In this document: positions 50,585 to 57,104 of the stretch, piece by piece | How the letters are laid out: every line of letters begins with the position of its first letter | How positions within the stretch are numbered: position 1 is the stretch's first letter | Position numbers and translations under genes: made by a program | Notes under the pieces: generated by a model | Told to the model about the DNA's origin: nothing | Database searches by the model: none | What the model saw: the letters and a program-made list of their open reading frames with translations, nothing else | DNA from: Pseudonocardiaceae bacterium YIM PH 21723 | GTDB taxonomy: Bacteria > Actinomycetota > Actinomycetes > Mycobacteriales > Pseudonocardiaceae | Assembly (NCBI GenBank): GCA_003600225.1 | Contig: QZFT01000024.1 | Coordinates: 1-64,000, forward strand | Direction of reading: 5' to 3' | Length of the DNA stretch: 64,000 nt

Positions 50585-51494
50585 CCGGTGGCACGCCGAC
50601 CAGTTCGCGGAACGCCTCGCGGAAACTGGTCGGCGACTCGAACCCGACCTCCCGGGCGATGCGTTCCACCGGCAGATCGGAGCCCTCCAGGAGCTCCTTG
50701 GCGGTCCGGATGCGCAGCGAGCGCAGGTGATTGATCGGGGTGTCGCCCACCTGCTCGGCGAACCGGCGGTTCAACGTCCGTACGCTCACCCCCGCCTGCC
50801 GGGCGATGTCGGACAGGCTCAGCGGGCGCCGGTGGTTGTCCCGCAACCAGATCAGCGTCGCCGCGAACGGCGCCTGGCTGTCCACGACCGGGCTCTGCTT
50901 GATGAACTGCGCCTGATCGCCCTCCCGCTGCAACGGCACCACCGCCCGCCGCGCGGCGTCGGCGGCGACCACCGCACCGTGGTCCTGGCCGATCAGGTAC
51001 AGACACAGGTCCAATCCGGCCGCCGCACCCGCCGAGGTCAGTACCGAGACCTCGTCGATGAACAGCGGCCGCGGGTCGACCCGCACCGCCGGATACCGCT
51101 GCGCCAGCAGATCGGCCGCCAGCCAGTGGGTCGTCGCCCGCCTGCCGTCCAGGATCCCGGCCGCCGCCAATACGAACGCGCCCACGCAGATCGACACCAG
51201 CCGGGTGCCGCGATCGGCGGCCGCCCGCAGCGCGTCCAGCGCGCGGGGATCCGGTTCGGCGACCGGATCCAGGCAGCCGGCCACCACGACGGTATCCGCG
51301 TCCTGGAGCAGGGAGAGTGGCTGCAGGTCGGACAGCGAGAAGCATCCGGCGGACACGGTGGGCTCGGGCGCGCACACGATCACCCGGTATCCGGGGGACC
51401 CGTCGGCCAGCGTGACCTGGCCGAACGCGTCCACCGGGGTGGCCACGTCGGAGGCGATCACCCCGTCCAGGGCGAGTACGGCAACGGTATGCAT
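50544..51494 (-). CDS. GlxA-type AraC-family transcriptional regulator
   Basis: The 316-aa product joins an N-terminal DJ-1/PfpI-like domain (VAVLALDGVIASDVATPVDAFGQV, with CVGAFVLAAAGILDGRRATTHW around the conserved Cys) to a C-terminal AraC pair of HTHs (LSDIARQAGVSVRTLNRRFAEQVGDTPINHLRSLRI, then IAREVGFESPTSFREAFRELVGVPP). Such regulators sense small molecules in the N-domain. ATG 51494. It is divergent from a free DJ-1-type protein across 74 bp, so both are likely under its control. The 41-bp overlap with the acetyltransferase gene is convergent. Confidence 0.93.
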   Translation of the reverse strand: MHTVAVLALDGVIASDVATPVDAFGQVTLADGSPGYRVIVCAPEPTVSAGCFSLSDLQPLSLLQDADTVVVAGCLDPVAEPDPRALDALRAAADRGTRLVSICVGAFVLAAAGILDGRRATTHWLAADLLAQRYPAVRVDPRPLFIDEVSVLTSAGAAAGLDLCLYLIGQDHGAVVAADAARRAVVPLQREGDQAQFIKQSPVVDSQAPFAATLIWLRDNHRRPLSLSDIARQAGVSVRTLNRRFAEQVGDTPINHLRSLRIRTAKELLEGSDLPVERIAREVGFESPTSFREAFRELVGVPPVSYRRTFRPARAV

Positions 51495-51524
51495 GCTGGC
51501 AATATACCGTCGATTGCTGGCTAT
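51494..51524. promoter_or_regulatory. AraC-type operator candidate, direct repeats TGCTGGCWAT
   Basis: TGCTGGCAAT (51494-51503) and TGCTGGCTAT (51515-51524) are in direct orientation exactly 21 bp apart, two helical turns, in the gap between the GlxA-type regulator and the DJ-1-type gene. Direct half-sites with this period are typical of AraC proteins. Confidence 0.6.
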
Positions 51525-51568
51525 CTGGCCACTATTGATCCACATCGCCGATGGCTACCTTGACGTTC

Positions 51569-52180
51569 ATGACACACGTTCAACTGCTGTTGATCGACGG
51601 ATTCGACCCCATGGACGTGGTCGGCCCCTTCGAGGTCCTGTCCGCCGCCGCCTTCCTGAATCCCGGTGCGCTGCAGGTGGAATTCGCCGCCGCCACCGGC
51701 CCGGGAGAGGTGCGGTCCGCCTTCGGGAACTTCCGGCTTGCGGCCACCACCGCCCTGGATCCGGCGGCCGATCTGATCATCATCCCCGGAGTGCTGGGGG
51801 AGGACCTGGACTCGGTCACCGACAAGGTGGCGGTGACCGCGAAGGAGTTGGGGCCGCTGCTCGCACCTGTGATGGCGGATCCGGAGACCCTGGTGGCCAT
51901 CGTGTGCGGCGGGTCGATGCTGCTGGCCGTGGCCGGGTTGATCACCGGCAGGCACGCGGTCACCCATGGGATGGGTACCGAGGCACTGGCCGCAGCCGGG
52001 GTGAACGTGGTCCGGGCCCGGGTGGTGGACGACGGGGACCTGATCACCGCCGGCGGCGTCACCTCCGGCATCGACCTGGGCATTCATCTGGTGGAGCGGA
52101 TCCTCGGCCCGGGGGCGGCGCTGGCCGTCGAGGAGATCCTGGAGTTCGAGCGCCGGGGCACCGTCTGGCGGGCGGCATGA
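51569..52180 (+). CDS. DJ-1/PfpI-family protein
   Basis: The 203-aa product has the DJ-1 start VQLLLIDGFDPMDVVGPFEVL and the nucleophile elbow VAIVCGGSMLLAVAGLITGRHAVTHGMG, with Cys in place and the following His. This is the isolated relative of the sensing domain of the adjacent GlxA-type regulator; isonitrile hydratase and other hydrolases belong here. ATG 51569 gives the family start; ATG 51551 is possible. The stop overlaps the next gene by 4 bp. Confidence 0.9.
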   Translation: MTHVQLLLIDGFDPMDVVGPFEVLSAAAFLNPGALQVEFAAATGPGEVRSAFGNFRLAATTALDPAADLIIIPGVLGEDLDSVTDKVAVTAKELGPLLAPVMADPETLVAIVCGGSMLLAVAGLITGRHAVTHGMGTEALAAAGVNVVRARVVDDGDLITAGGVTSGIDLGIHLVERILGPGAALAVEEILEFERRGTVWRAA

Positions 52181-52623
52181 GTGCCTTCTATCTGACCGTC
52201 CATGTCCTGCTGGTGATCCTGGCCGTGGGCCCGATCGCGGTGGCGGGCAGCATGTTCCCCCGCGCGATCCGCAAGCTGGCCGCCGCCCCGGAGGATCCCA
52301 CCGCGATCGCCACCGCACGCGTCCTGTTGCGGATCTGCCAGGTCTACGCGGGCGTCGCGGTGTTCGTCCCGGTCTTCGGCATCCTCACCGCATTCCAGAT
52401 GCACGTGCTGACCCATCCCTGGGTGCTGGTGTCCCTCGGCCTGACCACGGTCGCCGCACTGCTGTTCGGCCTGCTGGTGCTGCCCGCCCAGCAGGCCGCC
52501 GTCGCCGCGCCCGGTCAGGCCGTCGCCGGGCGGCTGGACATGTGGACCGGGATCTTCAACCTGTTGTGGCTGGTCGTCACGGTGCTGATGATCCTGCGCC
52601 CCGGGTCCACCACCGGCGTCTAG
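52177..52623 (+). CDS. Integral membrane protein, DUF2269-like
   Basis: The 148-aa product has four hydrophobic helices (LTVHVLLVILAVGPIAVAG, LLRICQVYAGVAVFVPVFGI, WVLVSLGLTTVAALLFGLLVLPA and WTGIFNLLWLVVTVLMIL). The layout resembles the DUF2269 group of small membrane proteins. It overlaps the DJ-1-type gene by 4 bp and is surely in one operon with it. Its stop overlaps the convergent nagA by 4 bp. Function unknown. Confidence 0.82.
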   Translation: MSAFYLTVHVLLVILAVGPIAVAGSMFPRAIRKLAAAPEDPTAIATARVLLRICQVYAGVAVFVPVFGILTAFQMHVLTHPWVLVSLGLTTVAALLFGLLVLPAQQAAVAAPGQAVAGRLDMWTGIFNLLWLVVTVLMILRPGSTTGV

Positions 52624-53771
52624 CCGAAGGACCGGGCCGTTCCGGGGACCCAGGCGCCCTGCACCATCACCGCGACCACGTGCAGGTCGCGGTCCAGCAC
52701 GACCAGGTCGGCCAGCCGGCCGACGGACAGCGCGCCGGTGCGGTCACCGGCCCCCAGCACCCGGGCCGGGGTGGTCGCCGCAGCCAGCGCGGCGTGCACC
52801 ATGGACAGGCCGTTGACCTGCACCGACCGCCGGAACGCAGCGTCCATGGTGAGGGTGGATCCGGCCAGCGAGCCGGTCTCCGGGATGATCGCCACGCCGT
52901 CGCGGACCTGCACGTCCAGCGGCCCGAGCCGGTACATGCCGTCCCCGGCGCCGGCCGCGCTCATCGCGTCGGTGATCAACGCGATCCGCTCCGGGCCGAC
53001 GGTGCGCAGCACCAGTTCCACCGTCTCGGCGCTCAGATGGTGCCCGTCGTTGATCAGCTCCACGGTGACCGTGTCCCGCTCCAGCAGCGCGGTCACCGGG
53101 CCGCCTTCCCGGTGATTGATCGGCCGCATCCCGTTGAACAGGTGCGTGCCCACGGTGACCCCGGCCTCGATGGCCGCGATCGCCTGGTCGTAGGTGGCGT
53201 TCGTGTGCCCCAGCGCGGCGATCACCCCCTGCCCGGTCAGCCGGCGCACCGCGTCGATCCCGCCCGGCAGCTCCGCCGCGATGGTGACCATCCGGACGGT
53301 GTCCCTGCCCGCCGCCAGCAGCGCGTCGATCGACGCCGCGTCCGGGGCCCGCAGCAGCGCCGGATCATGCGCGCCGCAGCGGTCCTCGCTGATGAACGGG
53401 CCCTCCAGGTGGATCCCCGCGACCAGGCCGTCCTGCACCAGCTCGGCCAGGGAACCCACGATCCGGGCCAGCTCGTCCAGGTCGGCGGTGACCGTGCTGG
53501 CGAACGAGGACGTGGTGCCGTGCCTGCGGTGGAACTCGACGACCTTGCGGGCCTCGTCCTGGTCCCCGGTGGTGTAGCTGTGTCCGCCACCGCCGTGCAC
53601 ATGCAGGTCGACGAAGCCGGGCACCACCCAGTGATCGGTCAGGTCGACGTCCTGCATGCCCTGCTGAACCGGCTCGTCGATACCGGAGATCTCCGACCGT
53701 TCGGTGCGCAGGATGCCCCCGGTGACCACCCGGTCGGGCAGCACGAGGTCGGCGTTTCGCAGCTGGTACAT
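52620..53771 (-). CDS. nagA: N-acetylglucosamine-6-phosphate deacetylase
   Basis: The 383-aa product converts GlcNAc-6-P to glucosamine-6-P and acetate in amino-sugar breakdown and cell-wall recycling. It is an amidohydrolase: VPGFVDLHVHGGGGHSY gives the first metal His pair, IHLEGPFISEDRCGAHDP the Glu, ALGHTNATYDQA and THLFNGMRPINHREGG the other His residues, and ITDAMSAAGAGDG the catalytic Asp. ATG 53771 starts MYQLRNADLVLPDRVV; the frame goes on to 53813. It is a single gene divergent from a glycosyltransferase. Confidence 0.95.
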   Translation of the reverse strand: MYQLRNADLVLPDRVVTGGILRTERSEISGIDEPVQQGMQDVDLTDHWVVPGFVDLHVHGGGGHSYTTGDQDEARKVVEFHRRHGTTSSFASTVTADLDELARIVGSLAELVQDGLVAGIHLEGPFISEDRCGAHDPALLRAPDAASIDALLAAGRDTVRMVTIAAELPGGIDAVRRLTGQGVIAALGHTNATYDQAIAAIEAGVTVGTHLFNGMRPINHREGGPVTALLERDTVTVELINDGHHLSAETVELVLRTVGPERIALITDAMSAAGAGDGMYRLGPLDVQVRDGVAIIPETGSLAGSTLTMDAAFRRSVQVNGLSMVHAALAAATTPARVLGAGDRTGALSVGRLADLVVLDRDLHVVAVMVQGAWVPGTARSFG

Positions 53772-53866
53772 CAGGTGGGCTCCCAGGTCGTGACGAGCAT
53801 CGGAAAGATTCAAGCGCAGTCAGGCGTAGGCTGACAGCGCTCGCCCCACATTGAGAGGGGGCACTC

Positions 53867-53941
53867 ATGACCGATACGCCGGCCTTCAGGCCCGTACAGT
53901 CGAATCTTCCGCTTTTCACCCGACATCGGCACGTCCGTTGA
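53867..53941 (+). CDS. 24-codon upstream ORF joined to the glycosyltransferase start (TTGA overlap)
   Basis: ATG 53867 lies 6-12 nt after GAGAGGGGG, the best ribosome site nearby, and opens MTDTPAFRPVQSNLPLFT, which stops with TGA at 53939-53941. That stop overlaps TTG 53938, the first plausible start of the glycosyltransferase in the next frame. It is either a leader peptide coupled to the main gene or the true N-terminus separated by a frameshift. Confidence 0.5.
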   Translation: MTDTPAFRPVQSNLPLFTRHRHVR

Positions 53942-55050
53942 TCTCCTTCATCTGGTCGGCGGGCAATCCACTGCCCGCAGGGACCGGTGGCTCGGAGAAC
54001 TACACCGTCGGCCAGGTCAGGGAACTGACCCGGCGCGGCATACCGGCCCAGGTCGTGACGATCGGCCTCGGCGTCCAGGACGGCCGGGACGGCTTCACCG
54101 GCGTCCCGTTCCGGTCGCTGACCAGCTCCGAGGAGATCACCGGCCTCGACGGCACGGTCGTCTTCGTCAACGAGTCACTGCCGGTACCGACCAGGAATCC
54201 GGCCTTCCTGATCCTGCACAACCCACCGCCCATCCGGGACGAGCACAAGACCGCCGTCCTGGAGGGAACCCGATCCCACGCGTTGATCGCCACCAGCCGG
54301 TACGCCGCCGAGCTGTGGGCGGACTTCCTCGACGTGGACCTCGCGACGATCAACGTCGTGTACCCCTTCGCCGAGACGTGTTTCGCCGCCCAGCCGCGCC
54401 CGGAACGCCCGGCCGGTAAGACCAGGGTGCTGTTCGCGGGCCGGCTGAGCCCGGAGAAGGGCGTCTACACGCTGCTGGAGACGCTGCACATCGACATCAT
54501 CGAGCGCGATGCCGATCTCACGTTCACCGCGACGACCGCCGGCTCGGACAAGCCGCAGGGGAAGATCATCGAGCGGTTGCTGGACGGGCACCCCGGCATC
54601 ACCGTCGTCGATGCCTGCAAGGCCCCCGGTGCTATGGCGGCGCTGATGACCGAGCACGACATCGTGGTCATGCCGTCGAACAGCCAGTACTGGCACGAGA
54701 CCTTCGGCATCGTGTCGATCGAGGCGCAGCACTCGGGTTGCCGGGTGATCGCCTCCGATGACGGCGGGCTGCCCGAGACCGACTGTGGCGGGGTGGTCTA
54801 CGTCAGTCCCGATGATGCCGAGGCGCTCGCCACCGGCATCCGGCTGGCCATCGACCACGGCCCGCTTTCCGTGCTGGACCGGGAACTCGCGGGCACCATG
54901 TTCACCATCGGGCAGTCGGTGGACACGCTCCTCGCGGTACTCGCCCGGCCGCAGGCCATTCCGCCTGCGATCATCATCCGGCAGCTGGAGGAGCTGGTGA
55001 TGGCACCGTCCGCCGAAGATCCACAGGATCGGACGATCAACAGGGCGTAG
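53938..55050 (+). CDS. Glycosyltransferase family 4 protein
   Basis: The 370-aa product is a GT-B retaining glycosyltransferase using a nucleotide sugar. The N-domain has LISFIWSAGNPLPAGTGGSENYTVGQVRELTRRGIPAQVV, typical of the GGSE acceptor loop; the C-domain has RVLFAGRLSPEKGVYTLLETL and HETFGIVSIEAQHSGCRVIASDDGGLPE, the E-x7-E pattern. The start is unclear: TTG 53938 or a longer frame at 53851, with a leader ORF overlapping. The next gene, an acyl-CoA dehydrogenase, begins 11 bp after, so the two are co-transcribed. The acceptor is unknown; a cell-envelope or natural-product sugar is possible. Confidence 0.85.
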   Translation: MISFIWSAGNPLPAGTGGSENYTVGQVRELTRRGIPAQVVTIGLGVQDGRDGFTGVPFRSLTSSEEITGLDGTVVFVNESLPVPTRNPAFLILHNPPPIRDEHKTAVLEGTRSHALIATSRYAAELWADFLDVDLATINVVYPFAETCFAAQPRPERPAGKTRVLFAGRLSPEKGVYTLLETLHIDIIERDADLTFTATTAGSDKPQGKIIERLLDGHPGITVVDACKAPGAMAALMTEHDIVVMPSNSQYWHETFGIVSIEAQHSGCRVIASDDGGLPETDCGGVVYVSPDDAEALATGIRLAIDHGPLSVLDRELAGTMFTIGQSVDTLLAVLARPQAIPPAIIIRQLEELVMAPSAEDPQDRTINRA

Positions 55051-55061
55051 ACTCCGCCGCC

Positions 55062-56174
55062 GTGTTCTGTGAGTCTGCCGAATCCCCGTTCGCCGCCCCG
55101 GACCCGGAGGCGAACTGGGTCGAACTGGCCGAAACCCTGTCACTCCGGTTCGCTGAGCGGGCCGCCGAGCATGATCGTGCGACCACCCTGCCGGTGGACA
55201 ACCTGCGCCTACTGCATCAGGAAGGCTTCGACACGGCGTGGCTGCCCAGGGACCAGGGCGGCCACGACCTGAGCTGGCGCACCTTCGGCGAGGTGCTGAC
55301 CGCGATCGCGCGCGGTTGCCCGTCCACCGCGACCATCTGGCTGATGCACATGGGGGCCGCCTACGGGCTCATCGCGCAGACCGACGACGACTTCTTCGCC
55401 GGCGAGCTCAGGGCGGGCAAACGGTTCGCCAACGCGTTGTCCGAACCGGCCTCCGGCAACCGGTTCCTGATGCCCGGCCAGCACGCGGTCCCCACCGAGG
55501 GCGGCTACCGGCTGGACGGCGCCAAACGGTTCGTCAGCGGCTGCGAGATCGCGGAGTACTTCCTGGTCAACGCGCTGGTGGACGACAAGCCCGCCTTCTT
55601 CGGGATCACCGTCGACGCGAGCATGGAGTTCACCCCGATCTGGGACAGCATGGGCCTGCGCGCCACCCGCAGCCAGCTGGTCACCTTCAACGGGACGCTG
55701 CTGCCGGACGAGCGCCGGGGGATCGGTTCCCGGGGCGCGATCAACCCGATCCCGGTCGGCCTGGCGTTCCTGTCCATTGGTGTCGCCGAGGCGGCCATGC
55801 GGGCGTTGACCGCGCACGCCCGCGGTCGCCGGATTCCCGGGGAGGACGTGCAGCTCTCGGAGATGCAGTGGGTGCGGTTCGCCGCCGCCGAGGCGCATGT
55901 CCGGTTGCGGTCCGCCCGGTTGCTGGCCGGTCAGCTGGCCTGGCTGGCCGATCGGGGATCGCCGCAGGTGAACCAGGTGGGATTCGAGGCCAAGCTGCTG
56001 GCCAACGAGGTCGCCAAGGAGGTGGCCGCGCTCGGGGTCAAGATCGGCGGCGGGACGGGGTTCCTCGCGCAGTCACCGATCCAGCGGCATTTCCGGGACG
56101 CGCAGGCCGGCGCGTTGATGGCCTACTCGGTCGAGGTGTGTCAGTCCGAAATCGGCGCGCTGCTCATGAGCTGA
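55062..56174 (+). CDS. Acyl-CoA dehydrogenase family protein
   Basis: The 370-aa flavoprotein resembles acyl-CoA dehydrogenases and DszC-like monooxygenases. N-terminal helices (LAETLSLRFAERAAEHDRATTLPVDNLRLLHQEGF) are followed by LPRDQGGHDLSWRTFGEVLTAIARGCPSTATIWLMHMG, the beta-domain around RVSGCEIAEYFLV and a helical C-terminus (VKIGGGTGFLAQSPIQRHFRDAQAGALMAYS), where the family's base Glu is not obvious; loss of it often marks the flavin-monooxygenase branch. GTG 55062. In one unit with the glycosyltransferase. Its end overlaps the convergent hydrolase gene by 34 bp. Confidence 0.87.
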   Translation: MFCESAESPFAAPDPEANWVELAETLSLRFAERAAEHDRATTLPVDNLRLLHQEGFDTAWLPRDQGGHDLSWRTFGEVLTAIARGCPSTATIWLMHMGAAYGLIAQTDDDFFAGELRAGKRFANALSEPASGNRFLMPGQHAVPTEGGYRLDGAKRFVSGCEIAEYFLVNALVDDKPAFFGITVDASMEFTPIWDSMGLRATRSQLVTFNGTLLPDERRGIGSRGAINPIPVGLAFLSIGVAEAAMRALTAHARGRRIPGEDVQLSEMQWVRFAAAEAHVRLRSARLLAGQLAWLADRGSPQVNQVGFEAKLLANEVAKEVAALGVKIGGGTGFLAQSPIQRHFRDAQAGALMAYSVEVCQSEIGALLMS

Positions 56175-56968
56175 CCGTTGATGAACGCGGTGATCGCCTC
56201 CAGGGTGGCCTCCGGCGCGCTGACGTGCGGGCAGTGGCCGGTGGCGGGCAGCGTCACCAGGTGGCTGCCACGAATCCGCTCGTGGACGAAGGCGACCGCC
56301 TCCGGCGGCGCGATCGGGTCCTCGGTGCACCGCAGCACCAGCGTCGGCGTGCTGACCCGGTCCAGCTCGGCGCGGGTGTCGGACAGGAAGGTGACCCTGG
56401 CGAAGGCGCGGGCGATGCGCGGATCGGTGCGGCAGAAGCTGTCCAGCAGCTCGTGGCTGAGCTCCGGCCGGTCGGGGTTGCCCATGATCACCGGGGTGAT
56501 CGCCCGCGACCAGCCCAGGTAGTCCTGGTCGACGGCGTTCAGCATGGTCTCGATGTCCTCGCTGCCGAATCCGCCGCGATATCCCGCGTCGTCGATGTAG
56601 CGCGGTGACGGGGTGAGCAGCACCAGCTGGGCGAACCGCTGCGGGTCGGTGACCGCGGCCAGCACGGCGATCATCGCCGACACCGAGTGCCCGACGAGCA
56701 CGGCGTCCCGCAGGTTCAGCTCCCGGCAGATGCCCAGCACGTCCTCCGCGTAGGCCTGCAACGAGCTGTACCGATCGGGCCGCCACGCGGTGAGATCGGA
56801 GTGCCCGGAACCCACGTGGTCGAACAACACCACCCGGTGATGCGCGGCCAGCCCAGGGGCGATCCAGCGCCACATGTTCTGGTCGCAGCCGTACCCGTGG
56901 GCGAGCAGCACCGGACGCCCGTTCTCCGGGCCGAGCACGGTGACGTTGTTCTTCTGCAACGGGTTCAC
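56141..56968 (-). CDS. Alpha/beta hydrolase, RsbQ-like
   Basis: The 275-aa product belongs to the RsbQ/KAI2/D14 type. Diagnostic are LLAHGYGCDQNMWRWIAPGLAAHHRVVLFDHVGSGHSD, the nucleophile VLVGHSVSAMIAVLAA (Ser about 98), CTEDPIAPPEAV (Asp) and TGHCPHVSAPEATLEAITAFI (His). In Bacillus, RsbQ works with the PAS phosphatase RsbP in sigma-B activation; no such partner gene is in the window. It may bind a small hydrophobic signal. GTG 56968. Divergent from the HelY-type helicase across 136 bp. Confidence 0.9.
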   Translation of the reverse strand: MNPLQKNNVTVLGPENGRPVLLAHGYGCDQNMWRWIAPGLAAHHRVVLFDHVGSGHSDLTAWRPDRYSSLQAYAEDVLGICRELNLRDAVLVGHSVSAMIAVLAAVTDPQRFAQLVLLTPSPRYIDDAGYRGGFGSEDIETMLNAVDQDYLGWSRAITPVIMGNPDRPELSHELLDSFCRTDPRIARAFARVTFLSDTRAELDRVSTPTLVLRCTEDPIAPPEAVAFVHERIRGSHLVTLPATGHCPHVSAPEATLEAITAFINGQLMSSAPISD

Positions 56969-57104
56969 CGGATCATCCTCCCACCGCTGTCACACACGCC
57001 ACGAACAGGCGATATACGGTCGAGCGGACATACCTTGGATGAACTCGGCGACGATTCAGGCGCGGAAACACCACTTTGTCGGTGGTCTGTGACAACCTTG
57101 AACC

